A stretch of 64,000 nucleotides of DNA from Streptosporangium saharense (GCF_014203715.1 NZ_JACHJP010000004.1:186001-250000), one strand, 5' to 3'; shown: positions 1 through 8,642, counted from the stretch's first letter. Translations and numbers: made by a program. Notes: a model not told the origin generated them from the sequence alone.

Positions 1-238
1 CGTCGACCTGCCGACCGCCTTCTACGTGACCGCGGCCCAGGTCGAGAACTCCAAGCTGGTCGGCCAGTTCGGCGCGGCCTCCGGCACGCCCGAGGTCTTC
101 GGCGCGGTCTTCGAGAAGGGCAGCCCGCTGGTGCGCTGCGTCAACGAGGCGATCGGCAGGCTGACCGACTCCGGTGAACTGGTCAAGATCGAGAAGGAGT
201 GGCTCGGCTCGGCGGCGGGCGCTCCGGAGCTGAAGTAG
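1..238 (+). CDS. Amino-acid ABC transporter substrate-binding protein (3' end only)
   Basis: The reading frame is open from base 2 to the TAG at 236-238; the 5' part lies outside the window. The visible 78 residues contain the C-terminal lobe signature of family 3 polar amino-acid binding proteins: FEKGSPLVRCVNEAI, then a helix ending EKEWLG. Proteins of this family are secreted or lipid-anchored and deliver an amino acid to the membrane permease. The following permease and ATPase genes overlap in series, so this is the first visible gene of a binding-protein/permease/ATPase operon. The ligand cannot be read from this fragment. Confidence 0.85.
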   Translation, partial: VDLPTAFYVTAAQVENSKLVGQFGAASGTPEVFGAVFEKGSPLVRCVNEAIGRLTDSGELVKIEKEWLGSAAGAPELK

Positions 239-1101
239 TGGCCGTCCGATCCACGCCGGACGCCTCCGGCTGGGTGAAGAGCGCCCGGCAGGTGGAACGG
301 GAACGCCTGCTCAGGCGGCGCTCGATCCGCTCGGGCTCGATCGCGACCGTCTCGACGCTCCTGGTGGTCGTCCTGCTGGTCTGGGGCGTCACCGCCTCGC
401 CCGGCTGGGAGCGGGTGCGGGAGACGTTCTTCGACCCCGAGCAGTTCGTCAGGGCGTTCCCCGACGTGCTGAGCGGGTTCCTGCTCAACGTCAAGATCTT
501 CCTGATCGCCGAGCCGCTGGTGCTCCTCGTCGGCCTGTCGGTCGCGCTGGTCCGCGGCCTCAGGTCGCCGGTGTTCTTCCCGCTGCGGGCCCTCGCGGTC
601 GCCTACACCGACATCTTCCGGGGCGTGCCGACGATCCTGGTCATCTATCTCGTCGGCTTCGGCCTGCCCGCGCTCGGCCTGCAGGGCATGCCGACGGACC
701 TGGCGACGCTGGGCGTCATCGCGCTCACGCTGTCCTACGGGGCCTACGTCGCCGAGGTCTTCAGGGCGGGCATCGACTCCGTCCACCCCAGCCAGATCGC
801 CGCGGCCAGGTCTCTTGGGCTCGGCCACGGCGGCACCATGCGGCACGTGGTGCTGCCGCAGGCCGTACGACGGGTGGTGCCGCCGCTGCTCAACGACTTC
901 GTCTCGCTGCAGAAGGACACTGCGCTCGTCGCCACGATCGGCCCGCTCGAAGCGCTGCGCCAGGCCCAGATCCACGCGGCGAGCACGTTCAACTACACCC
1001 CCTACCTGGTCGGGGCGCTGCTGTTCATCCTGCTGACCATCCCGCTGGCCCGCCTCACCGACTATCTGGCGGCCCGTTCACAACGGCGGAGGGGCCAGTG
1101 A
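238..1101 (+). CDS. Amino-acid ABC transporter permease (HisM/GlnP type)
   Basis: A 287-residue inner-membrane permease that moves an amino acid inward with the ATPase encoded next. The start is taken as the GTG at 238, which shares one base with the preceding stop (TAGTG) and implies coupling; a GTG at 199 would overlap the previous gene more deeply. It has an N-terminal transmembrane helix near residues 37-57, further helices, and the EAA loop that docks the ATPase at about residues 186-206 (AARSLGLGHGG then LPQAVRRVVPPL). The long basic N-terminal stretch before the first helix is typical of actinobacterial members. Confidence 0.9.
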   Translation: MAVRSTPDASGWVKSARQVERERLLRRRSIRSGSIATVSTLLVVVLLVWGVTASPGWERVRETFFDPEQFVRAFPDVLSGFLLNVKIFLIAEPLVLLVGLSVALVRGLRSPVFFPLRALAVAYTDIFRGVPTILVIYLVGFGLPALGLQGMPTDLATLGVIALTLSYGAYVAEVFRAGIDSVHPSQIAAARSLGLGHGGTMRHVVLPQAVRRVVPPLLNDFVSLQKDTALVATIGPLEALRQAQIHAASTFNYTPYLVGALLFILLTIPLARLTDYLAARSQRRRGQ

Positions 1102-1850
1102 AGGACCATAGCCTGCTGACCGTCGAGGGTCTGTGGAAGAGCTACCACGGCCATGCCGTACTGCGTGGGATCGATCTGGAGGTACGGCCTCACGAGGTCG
1201 TCTGCCTGGTCGGGGCCTCGGGGTCGGGCAAGTCCACGCTGCTGCGCTGTGTGAACCTGCTGGAGACCGTGGACGACGGCGCCATCCACCTCGACGGCCG
1301 GGACATCACCGACGTCCGCGTCGATCCCGACGCCGTGCGCAAGCGCATGGGGGTCGTGTTCCAGGCCTTCAACCTCTTCCCGCACATGACCGTGCTCGAC
1401 AACATCACGCTCGCCCCCCGCAAGGTGCACGGGACCGGCAGGCGAGAGGCCGAGCAGCAGGCCCTTGAGCTGCTGGAGAGGTTCGGCCTGGCCGACAAGG
1501 CGAAGGCGTATCCCGACAGGCTCTCCGGCGGCCAGCAGCAGCGGGTGGCCATCATCAGGGCCCTGGCCGTCAGGCCGCTGCTGATGCTGCTCGACGAGGT
1601 GACCTCCGCGCTCGACCCGGCGCTGGTCGCGGAGGTCCTCGGGGTCATCAGGGAGCTCAAGGGAAGCGGGATGACCATGATCCTGACGACCCACGAGATG
1701 GGCTTCTGCCGGGAGATCGCCGACACCGTCTGCTTCCTCGACAACGGCGTGCTCCTGGAGAAGGCGCCCCCCGAGGAGTTCTTCACCGACCCCAAGGAGC
1801 CCAGGACCAGGCAGTTCCTGCGCAGTGTGCTCGACGCCCGGCGTATCTGA
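1098..1850 (+). CDS. Amino-acid ABC transporter ATP-binding protein (GlnQ/HisP type)
   Basis: A 250-residue ATPase that powers the permease just upstream. Walker A is GASGSGKST at residues 39-47, the Q-loop is in VFQAFNLFPH near 88-97, the signature LSGGQ is at 142-146, Walker B ends in LLDE at 164-167, and the switch histidine is in TTHEM. The GTG start overlaps the permease stop by four bases (GTGA), so translation is probably coupled. The gene ends only three bases before a convergent permease gene, leaving no room for a separate terminator hairpin. Confidence 0.95.
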   Translation: MKDHSLLTVEGLWKSYHGHAVLRGIDLEVRPHEVVCLVGASGSGKSTLLRCVNLLETVDDGAIHLDGRDITDVRVDPDAVRKRMGVVFQAFNLFPHMTVLDNITLAPRKVHGTGRREAEQQALELLERFGLADKAKAYPDRLSGGQQQRVAIIRALAVRPLLMLLDEVTSALDPALVAEVLGVIRELKGSGMTMILTTHEMGFCREIADTVCFLDNGVLLEKAPPEEFFTDPKEPRTRQFLRSVLDARRI

Positions 1851-1853
1851 GCC

Positions 1854-3401
1854 TCAGCGTCTGTGCCTTCCTCGAAGGCCGGATCCCACGGGGGCCGTCG
1901 CCCGGTCGTTGCCGGACAGCACGCTGTTGTGCCTGCCGTACAGGAGGTAGACCAGCAGGCCGACGGCCATCCAGGCGGCGAAGTACAGCCAGGTGACGAT
2001 CTGGAGGTTGACCAGCAGCCACAGGCAGGCGGCGATCGAGGCGACCGGCACGAAGGGGGAGAACGGCACCCGGAAGCCCCTGGGCAGGTCGGGCATGGTC
2101 CGCCGCATCCTGAGGACTCCCGCGGCCACGGCCACGAAGACGAACAGGGTGCCGATCACGACCAGCGGTTCGAGCGTGAGTACCGGCACGAACTCGGCCA
2201 GGAGGATCGCCACGCCGCCGATGAGCAGCGTCACCCGGGTCGGGCTGTGGTAGCGCCGGTTGACCCTGGCCAGTGAGCGGGGGAACAGGCCGTCCCTGGC
2301 CATGGAGAACATGACGCGGGTCAGGCCGACGAGCAGCACCAGCACGACCGTGGTGAGGCCCAGGACCGCGCCCAGGTTGATGACGTGCACCATGAAGCCC
2401 TCGCCCGCGGCGCGGAAGGCGTTGGCGAGCGGCGCTTCGACGTCGATCCTGTCGTAGGAGATCATGCCGACCATCACCAGCGCGACCGCGATGTAGACGA
2501 CCGTGGTGACGATCAGGCTGCGGATGATGCCCTTCGGCACAGAAAGGGGCGCGTCCTCCGCCTCCTCCGCGGCCGTGGCCACCACGTCGAAGCCGATGTA
2601 GGCGAAGGTGATGACCGCCGAGGCGGCGAAGATGCCGAACCAGCCGAACGCGCCGGGCTGGCCGAACAGCAGGCCGAGCAGCGGCGAGTGCAGCGCGTCG
2701 ACGGAGGCGCCCGCGGGGGCCGGGGGAACCGGGATGGCCGACAGGTTGCGCTGGTCGAAGTGGGTGACACCGACCACGATGACCGCGCCGATGGCCAGCA
2801 GCTTGGCGGCGACGATGATCCGCAGGGCCCGCAGGCCGATCCTGGCGCCCAGCGTGATCACGGCCGTCAACAGCACCAGGATGAACAGGGTGAACAGGTC
2901 GAACCCCTCGGACCGGCCGGTGATCGAGGCCAGGGGCTCGGGGAAACGTATCCCGAGGTCGGTGAGGAGTTGGGAGGCGTACAGCGACCAGACGCGTGAG
3001 ACGCCCGCGCTGGCCAGCAGCAGTTCGAGCACCAGCGCCCAGCCGACGGCCCAGGCCCAGACCTCGCCGAAGATGACGTAGGTGAAGGTGTAGGCGCTGC
3101 CCGAGGTCGGCAGCGCCGAGGATAACTCGGCGAAACAGAAGGCGACGAGCAGGCTGGTGATACCGGCGATCATGAAGGAGAGGACGACCCCGGGGCCGGC
3201 CATGGTGGCCGCCTGGCGTCCGGCGAGGCTGAAGATGCCCGCCCCGATCATGACGCCGACGCCCATGACGACGAGGTCCATGGGGCCGTACGCCTTCGGC
3301 AGGCCGTGACGCGCACCGCCGGTCCATCGGTTTGTCGCTTCACTGGGGGGTAGGCGGCGGACGATCGACGAGGAGTGACCTTCGGGCACGACGTGTCCCA
3401 A
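1854..3401 (-). CDS. APC-family amino-acid permease (cationic amino-acid transporter type)
   Basis: About 515 residues with 12 or more predicted membrane helices. The first helix carries the APC-superfamily substrate-site pattern GVMIGAGIFSLAG, and IGFDVVATAAEEAEDAP is the conserved loop of the cationic amino-acid transporter (CAT/YfnA) group. It likely imports or exchanges amino acids by proton or sodium coupling. The TTG at 3401 gives the longest product; a downstream GTG at about 3389 is also possible because the first 35 residues are not conserved in character. It is convergent with the amino-acid ABC operon, with a 3-bp gap. Substrate is not deducible. Confidence 0.88.
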   Translation of the reverse strand: MGHVVPEGHSSSIVRRLPPSEATNRWTGGARHGLPKAYGPMDLVVMGVGVMIGAGIFSLAGRQAATMAGPGVVLSFMIAGITSLLVAFCFAELSSALPTSGSAYTFTYVIFGEVWAWAVGWALVLELLLASAGVSRVWSLYASQLLTDLGIRFPEPLASITGRSEGFDLFTLFILVLLTAVITLGARIGLRALRIIVAAKLLAIGAVIVVGVTHFDQRNLSAIPVPPAPAGASVDALHSPLLGLLFGQPGAFGWFGIFAASAVITFAYIGFDVVATAAEEAEDAPLSVPKGIIRSLIVTTVVYIAVALVMVGMISYDRIDVEAPLANAFRAAGEGFMVHVINLGAVLGLTTVVLVLLVGLTRVMFSMARDGLFPRSLARVNRRYHSPTRVTLLIGGVAILLAEFVPVLTLEPLVVIGTLFVFVAVAAGVLRMRRTMPDLPRGFRVPFSPFVPVASIAACLWLLVNLQIVTWLYFAAWMAVGLLVYLLYGRHNSVLSGNDRATAPVGSGLRGRHRR

Positions 3402-3499
3402 TCATGGAGGGTGGACAACCGTATTGCCGGACTGTTCACAGTGCCGCAGGGGGCGGCGCGGGACAAGAGTCTCCTGGTTACGTGGCGGACACCTCCCGA

Positions 3500-4810
3500 T
3501 CACGCACCGATCACCAGCCACGCCCTGCCCCGAGCGCGCAGTCCCAGGGCGAGGAAGCGGGCGCCCATCCACACCCCCAGCGCCAGCCACAGCGCGACCA
3601 GACCGCCGCCCGACAGGATGACCGCCAGCGCCACGGGAAGGTAGGCCAGCGTCGTCCACAGGCCCGCCCAGGCGAGATAGCGCTGGTCACCGGCGCCGAT
3701 GAGCACCCCGTCCAGGACGAAGACCACCCCGGCGACCGGCTGCAGGAGCGCCACGACCAGTAGCGGGCCGAGCAGGTGCTCGGCCGTCTGGGCGCTCACG
3801 TCGAAGACCCCCGGCACGAACGGCCTGGCCACCACGACCAGCAGCCCGAGCACCACGCCGGAGCCGACCCCCCACACGACCATCCTGCGGGTCGCCTCCC
3901 GCGTCGCCTCGGCGTCCCCGGCGCCCAGGGTGCGGCCCGTGATGGCCTGCCCGGCGATGGCGATGGCGTCCAGGGCGAAGGCCAGCAGCGTCCAGATCCG
4001 CAGGGCGATCGTGTGGGCCTCGATCTGCTCCTCTCCCATGCGGGTGGCCAGCGTGGCGGCCACGGCCAGCACCACCTGCAGGCACGCCGTACGGATGATC
4101 AACGCGACCCCGGCCGTGCCCGCGGCCCTGATGCCCGCGAGGTCGGGGCGGACCGGCGCGCCGTACCGGCCGAAGACGAGGGCCAGGTAGACGGCGGCGC
4201 CCAGCGACTGGGCCAGCACCGTGCCCCACGCCGAGCCCGCGACGCCCCAGCCGAGGCCGAGGACGAACAGGAGGTTGAGTAGCGCGTTCAGCGCGAAGGA
4301 GCCGACCGAGACCAGCAGCGGGGTCGTGGTGTCCTGCATGCCCCGCAGCACGCCGGTCCCGGCGAGCACCAGCAGCATGGCGGGCACGCCGAGCAGGCTG
4401 ATCCGCAGGTAGGTCACCGCCTGCAGGGCCAGCTCGCCCTCCGCGCCGACCAGGGCGACCAGCGAGGGCGCGAGTGGCCAGACCACGGCGATGATCACCA
4501 CCCCGGCCGCCGCGGCGAGCCAGAGCCCGTCGCCGCCCTGCCGTACGGCCTGGGCGGTGTTGCCCGCGCCGACCTGACGCGCGACCGCGGCCGTGGTGCC
4601 GTAGGCGAGGAAGACGCACAGGGCGACCAGCGCGCCGAGCACCGTGCTCGCCACCCCGACCGCGCCGAGCGCGGGCGCGGGCAGGTGGCTGACGATGACG
4701 GTGTCGGTCAGCAGGAACAGGGGTTCGGCCACCAACGCCCCGAACGCGGGGATCGCCAGACGCAGGATCTGCCTGTCGTGGTCGCGACCCGTGGGGGAGG
4801 TAAGCGGCAT
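3500..4810 (-). CDS. MATE family efflux transporter (DinF-like)
   Basis: A 436-residue membrane protein of the multidrug/toxin extrusion family, expected to export organic compounds in exchange for H+ or Na+. It begins with the MatE pattern LAIPAFGALVAEPLFLLTDT and repeats a similar layout in the second half (ACLQVVLAVAATLATRMG), as expected of two six-helix bundles. The ATG at 4810 is chosen because conserved sequence starts a few residues later; the reading frame stays open upstream to 4942, but those extra 44 residues cross the DnaA-box region and look non-coding. Confidence 0.9.
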   Translation of the reverse strand: MPLTSPTGRDHDRQILRLAIPAFGALVAEPLFLLTDTVIVSHLPAPALGAVGVASTVLGALVALCVFLAYGTTAAVARQVGAGNTAQAVRQGGDGLWLAAAAGVVIIAVVWPLAPSLVALVGAEGELALQAVTYLRISLLGVPAMLLVLAGTGVLRGMQDTTTPLLVSVGSFALNALLNLLFVLGLGWGVAGSAWGTVLAQSLGAAVYLALVFGRYGAPVRPDLAGIRAAGTAGVALIIRTACLQVVLAVAATLATRMGEEQIEAHTIALRIWTLLAFALDAIAIAGQAITGRTLGAGDAEATREATRRMVVWGVGSGVVLGLLVVVARPFVPGVFDVSAQTAEHLLGPLLVVALLQPVAGVVFVLDGVLIGAGDQRYLAWAGLWTTLAYLPVALAVILSGGGLVALWLALGVWMGARFLALGLRARGRAWLVIGA

Positions 4811-5138
4811 AGCTGCATTGTGTCTCTTACCACCGAGAAGTTCGTCAGGGGGGACCAACAGGACGGCGGAGGAGGCTCTCGGCGTGTCGCCGCAACTTTC
4901 TTTTCTCCACAGGCGGTGGATGGAGTTTTCCCAGCTCGGCAAGGTGTTGTGGACAACCTGCCCTGGTTATCCACAGGACTGTCCCCAGGCTGCCCACATG
5001 TCTGGGCGAGAACTGCACACCTTATCCACACCCCTGTCGACAGTCCGCGTTGCCACGTCGTCCAGGGAGCGCGAGACTGTCACACCGGTCGGCTAAACCT
5101 TAAGATGGCGAAACCATGTTCGAATGAGGGGGTGCGAG
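4811..5138. other. Divergent intergenic region between MATE gene and dnaB
   Basis: A 328-bp non-coding region holding four DnaA-box-like 9-mers between 4903 and 5030 and a possible dnaB promoter. The hexamer TAAGAT at 5101-5106 is preceded 17 bases earlier by a weak TGTCAC at 5078-5083. The Shine-Dalgarno sequence of dnaB (AGGGGG) sits at 5128-5133. No further gene is visible. Confidence 0.7.
4903..5030. promoter_or_regulatory. Cluster of DnaA boxes upstream of dnaB
   Basis: Four 9-mers fit the actinobacterial DnaA-box consensus (T/C)(T/C)(G/A/C)TCCACA: TTCTCCACA at 4903-4911 (+), TTGTCCACA at 4948-4956 (- strand), TTATCCACA at 4967-4975 (+) and TTATCCACA at 5022-5030 (+). The third is the classic E. 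coli-type box and the second is the Streptomyces optimum. Because the site precedes dnaB and not dnaA-dnaN, DnaA-dependent control of helicase expression or DnaA titration is more likely than an origin. This role is inferred. Confidence 0.75.
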
Positions 5139-7238
5139 GTGAGCATCGCGGAGCCACCGGTCTTCGAGCCAGGGTTCGAGCGCACCCCGCCGAACAACAT
5201 CGAGGCCGAACAGTCCGTTCTCGGCGGCATGCTCCTGTCCAAGGACGCCATCGCCGACGTCGTCGAGGTCCTCAGGGCCGACGACTTCTACCGGCCCGCC
5301 CACCAGCTCATCTACGACATCATCACCGACCTGTACGGCAGAGGCGACCCGGCCGACGCCGTCACCATCTTCGGTGAGCTGCAGAAACGCGGCGAGGTCG
5401 CCCGTGTCGGAGGCGCCGCCTACCTCCACACGCTGACCGCCGTCGTGCCCACGGCCGCCAACGCGGGCTACTACGCGCGCATCGTCCGCGAACAGGCCAT
5501 CCTCAGGCGCCTCATCGAGGCCGGCACCCGCATCGTCTCCTTCGGGTACGGCGGGCAGGACGAGGAGGTCGACGACCTCGTCGACCGCGCCCAGGCCGAG
5601 ATCTACAAGGTCACAGAACGCCGCACCTCGGAGGACTACGTCCCCCTCGCCGAGATCATGCCCGGCGCCCTCGACGAGCTTGAGGCCATCGGCGGCAGAA
5701 GCGGCCAGATGGTCGGCGTCCCCACCGGCTTCCAGGACCTCGACAGCCTCACCAACGGCCTTCACCCCGGCCAGATGATCGTCGTGGCCGCCCGGCCCGC
5801 CATCGGCAAGGCCCTCGCCCTCGACACCCCCCTGCCGACCCCCGACGGCTGGACGACCATGGGCGAGGTCAGCCGGGGCGACCGCCTCATCGGCGCCGAC
5901 GGCAGGCCGACCCGGGTCGTCGCGGTGACCGACGTGCTGCGTGACCGCCCCTGCTACGAGGTCGAGTTCAGCGACGGCACGGTGATCGTCGCCGACGCCC
6001 TGCACCAGTGGCGGACGACCGTGGACCACGCCCTCGTCGTCCACGGCGGCCCTGCCCGGCAGAGCGTGGTGACGACCGAGGAGATCGCCCGCACCCTGCA
6101 CCGCGCCGAGGACGGCTGGCCGGTCCACGCGGTCGCGGTCACGGCGCCGTTCGACCTGCCGGAGCGCGACCTGCCGCTTCCGCCGTACGAACTCGGCCTC
6201 ACGCTCGGCGGGACCGGTTTCCCGGGCAGGCGCGTCCCCGGGGCCTACCTGCGGGCCTCAACAGGTCAGCGCCGCGCCCTGCTCGCGGGTCTGCTGGAGG
6301 GCCGCGACGGGCAGATCCGCTTCGCCGCCACGGAGGGGCCGCTCGCCGGGGACGTCCTCGAACTGGCCCTGAGCCTCGGCCACCGGGCGACCATGCGCGA
6401 CACCGGCGACCACCACGTGATCGACCTCCCCGAGGTGTCCGTCCGGTACGTCGTCGACGTGCGCGCGGTCCCCTCGGTGCCGGTCAGGTGCGTCGAGGTG
6501 GACAACGCCGACCACATGTACCTCGCGGGAAGGGCCTGCGTCCCCACCCACAACAGCACGCTCGGCCTCGACTTCGCCAGGTCCGCCGCGATCAGGCACG
6601 GCATGACCACCGTCGTGTTCTCCCTGGAGATGTCGCGCAACGAGATCACGATGCGTCTGCTGTCCGCCGAGGCCAAGGTGGCGCTGCACGCGATGCGCTC
6701 GGGCACGATGACCGACGACGACTGGGCGAAACTGGCAAGACGGATGGGCGAGGTCGCCGAGGCGCCCCTGTTCATCGACGACTCGCCCAACATGTCGATG
6801 ATGGAGATCAGGGCCAAGTGCCGCCGCCTCAAGCAGCGCAACGACCTGCGCTTCGTCATCATCGACTACCTGCAGCTGATGTCCTCGCCCAAGAAGACCG
6901 AGAGCCGCCAGAACGAGGTCTCCGAGATCTCCCGCTCGATCAAGCTCCTCGCCAAGGAGCTTGAGGTCCCGGTCATCGCGATCTCCCAGCTGAACCGAGG
7001 CCCGGAACAGCGAACGGACAAACGTCCCATGGTTAGCGACCTTCGCGAATCCGGATCGATCGAGCAAGATGCGGACATGGTCATACTTTTGCACCGAGAA
7101 GACGCCTACGAGCGGGAGTCGCCGCGGGCTGGGGAGGCTGACCTGATCGTGGCCAAGCACCGTAACGGTCCGACCGCGACGGTCACCGTGGCCTTCCAGG
7201 GGCACTACAGCCGCTTCGTCGACATGGCCTCGCACTGA
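5139..7238 (+). CDS. dnaB: Replicative DNA helicase DnaB, interrupted by an intein
   Basis: A 699-residue precursor. The N-extein carries the helicase N-domain (NIEAEQSVLGGMLLS) and runs into the RecA-like domain, stopping inside the P-loop after ARPAIGK (residues 218-224). The intein follows (225-472), and the C-extein resumes with the P-loop serine, STLGLDFARS, then Walker B (FVIIDYLQLM) and the arginine-finger region (SDLRESGSIEQDADM). After splicing the helicase is about 451 residues, the normal length. GTG at 5139 is chosen because AGGGGG lies six bases upstream; the ATG at 5124 overlaps that Shine-Dalgarno sequence. The spliced hexamer unwinds DNA at replication forks. Until the intein is removed the ATP site is split and should be inactive. 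Confidence 0.96.
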   Translation: MSIAEPPVFEPGFERTPPNNIEAEQSVLGGMLLSKDAIADVVEVLRADDFYRPAHQLIYDIITDLYGRGDPADAVTIFGELQKRGEVARVGGAAYLHTLTAVVPTAANAGYYARIVREQAILRRLIEAGTRIVSFGYGGQDEEVDDLVDRAQAEIYKVTERRTSEDYVPLAEIMPGALDELEAIGGRSGQMVGVPTGFQDLDSLTNGLHPGQMIVVAARPAIGKALALDTPLPTPDGWTTMGEVSRGDRLIGADGRPTRVVAVTDVLRDRPCYEVEFSDGTVIVADALHQWRTTVDHALVVHGGPARQSVVTTEEIARTLHRAEDGWPVHAVAVTAPFDLPERDLPLPPYELGLTLGGTGFPGRRVPGAYLRASTGQRRALLAGLLEGRDGQIRFAATEGPLAGDVLELALSLGHRATMRDTGDHHVIDLPEVSVRYVVDVRAVPSVPVRCVEVDNADHMYLAGRACVPTHNSTLGLDFARSAAIRHGMTTVVFSLEMSRNEITMRLLSAEAKVALHAMRSGTMTDDDWAKLARRMGEVAEAPLFIDDSPNMSMMEIRAKCRRLKQRNDLRFVIIDYLQLMSSPKKTESRQNEVSEISRSIKLLAKELEVPVIAISQLNRGPEQRTDKRPMVSDLRESGSIEQDADMVILLHREDAYERESPRAGEADLIVAKHRNGPTATVTVAFQGHYSRFVDMASH
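5811..6554 (+). other. Class 3 intein in the DnaB P-loop, endonuclease degenerate
   Basis: The insert of 248 residues lies between Lys224 and Ser473 of the precursor. It starts with Ala, not Cys or Ser (ALALDTPLPTPDGWTTMGEV), and carries the class 3 triad: Trp at block B position 12 (HQW, Trp291), Cys at block F position 4 (VRC, Cys451) and Thr before the terminal His-Asn (PTHN, Thr470), with Ser473 as the +1 residue. Known class 3 inteins make their first branched ester on the F-block Cys. The middle keeps remnants of a LAGLIDADG endonuclease: YELGLTLGGTG (350-360) and LLAGLLEGRDG (381-391). The catalytic Asp is missing from both, and most of the segment between them is deleted. Confidence 0.9.
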
Positions 7239-7281
7239 GCACTGAGCCGTTTCTGTCGTACCCGGGTGGTTGACTGGCGCG

Positions 7282-7857
7282 ATGAGCGATGTCCCGGAGA
7301 GTCTCTTCTTCCCGTCGGCCGAGGAGTTCGAGGAGTGGCTCGTCGCCAACCACGACTCCTCGTCAGGGCTCTGGCTCAGACTCGCCAAGAAGGTGCCGGG
7401 GGTCGAGTCGCTGGACTACGTCCAGGCGCTCGACGTGGCGCTGTGCTACGGCTGGATCGACGGTCAGAAGAAGAGCCTGGACGCGACGCACTGGCTGCAG
7501 CGGTTCACCCCGCGCAGGCCGCGGAGCAGGTGGTCGAAGGTCAACCGCGACAAGGTCGCCGCGCTGCTCGAACAGGGCAGGATGCGGCCCGCGGGCCTGC
7601 TGGAGGTCGAGCGCGCGAAGGCGGACGGCCGCTGGGCGGCGGCCTACGACGGGTCGCGGACCGCGACCGTGCCCGAGGACCTGGAGCTGGCCCTGGCCGG
7701 CAACCCCGTCGCGCGGGAGTTCTTCGCGACGCTGGACAGCCGTAACCGCTACGCGGTGCTGCACCGGGTGCAGGAGGCCAAGAAGCCGGAGACCAGGGCA
7801 CGCCGCATCGAGAAGTTCGTCACGATGCTGGCCGAGCACAAGAAGGTCTATCCCTAG
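7282..7857 (+). CDS. YdeI/OmpD-associated family protein
   Basis: 191 residues matching the YdeI/OmpD-associated family: FPSAEEFEEWL at the N-terminus, then WLRLAKK, then the hallmark ALCYGWIDGQ (about residues 53-62) and RRPRSRWSKVN, closing with the R-rich helix TRARRIEKFV. The biochemical function is poorly defined; some relatives are linked to resistance to cationic peptides or bacteriocins. ATG at 7282 is chosen over a TTG at 7270 because the conserved block starts immediately after it. It overlaps the convergent phosphoesterase gene by four bases. Confidence 0.85.
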   Translation: MSDVPESLFFPSAEEFEEWLVANHDSSSGLWLRLAKKVPGVESLDYVQALDVALCYGWIDGQKKSLDATHWLQRFTPRRPRSRWSKVNRDKVAALLEQGRMRPAGLLEVERAKADGRWAAAYDGSRTATVPEDLELALAGNPVAREFFATLDSRNRYAVLHRVQEAKKPETRARRIEKFVTMLAEHKKVYP

Positions 7858-8591
7858 AGGATCGGGCGGAAGTGCGTGGTGAGGCGGTCGCCGTCCAGGA
7901 CGTGCAGGGCGATCTGTGGCGGCTGGGAGGGGTCGAGCGGGCGGCGTTCCACGGTCTCCGTGGGAAGGAGCGCGGTGTTGATCACTCCGGGGGCGACCAG
8001 TAGGGGACGACCGGCGAACCAGGTGCTCGCGGCGGTGTGGGCGTGCCCGGCCAGGACGGCGACCACCCGGGGGTGACGGCGCAGGACGGCTTCGAGCCGC
8101 TCGGGTTCGCCAAGCCGGATGTCGTCCACGTACGGCACGCCCAGCGGGACGGCGGGGTGGTGCATGCCCACGAGGGCGGGGACGTCGGGCGACTCGGCGA
8201 GCACCCCGTCGAGCCAGGTCAGGGTCTCCTCCGTCAGCAGGCCGTCATGCCGTCCGGGGATGCTGGAGTCGCACAGGACGAGGGTGAGGCCGTCGAGCCG
8301 CAGGACCTGGTTGATCGGGGCGTCGCCGTCCTGGCCGAGGAGGACCTTGCGGAAGGCGGCCCGGGAGTCGTGGTTGCCGGGACAGATCACGGTCGGGTGG
8401 CGTGAGGTCAGCGCCTCCTTCGCGATCTCGTACTCCTCGACCGTGCCGTGGTCGGCGACGTCCCCGGTCACGACGACGGCGTCAAGCGGGCCGGGCAGGC
8501 TGTCCAGGTGACGCATGACGGCTCGGGCTCGTTCGACGCTGCGAGGGGAGTCGTCGAGGTGGATGTCGCTCACGTGAGCCAGTGTCAGCAT
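7854..8591 (-). CDS. Metallophosphoesterase (CpdA-like phosphodiesterase)
   Basis: A 245-residue calcineurin-fold phosphoesterase. The metal-binding motifs are present in order: DIHL (Asp9, His11), GDV (about residue 42), GNHD (about 72-75), H in MHHP (about 144) and GHAH (about 182-185). The GNHD and GHAH layout matches class III cyclic-nucleotide phosphodiesterases (CpdA/Rv0805 type), which also act on other phosphodiesters, so cAMP hydrolysis is plausible but unproved. ATG at 8591 is followed at once by the first beta strand (LTLAHVSDIH). Confidence 0.9.
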   Translation of the reverse strand: MLTLAHVSDIHLDDSPRSVERARAVMRHLDSLPGPLDAVVVTGDVADHGTVEEYEIAKEALTSRHPTVICPGNHDSRAAFRKVLLGQDGDAPINQVLRLDGLTLVLCDSSIPGRHDGLLTEETLTWLDGVLAESPDVPALVGMHHPAVPLGVPYVDDIRLGEPERLEAVLRRHPRVVAVLAGHAHTAASTWFAGRPLLVAPGVINTALLPTETVERRPLDPSQPPQIALHVLDGDRLTTHFRPIL

Positions 8592-8642
8592 CGTCCAAGG
8601 TTGTCACGCCGGGTCCCGCTTGTGCCATCGCCGGGGAAGGCC

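Noticed and set aside
1783-3327. Long open frame of about 514 codons on the minus strand inside the APC permease
   Set aside because: High-GC out-of-frame shadow: arginine, glycine and histidine-rich composition, no domains.
4811-5138. Chromosome origin (oriC) from the DnaA boxes
   Set aside because: Four boxes only, no dnaA/dnaN or parAB next to it, and no AT-rich unwinding element; promoter control is simpler.
5811-6554. Class 1 (standard) intein
   Set aside because: First residue is Ala, not Cys or Ser, and the F-block Cys/B-block Trp/Thr triad fits class 3.
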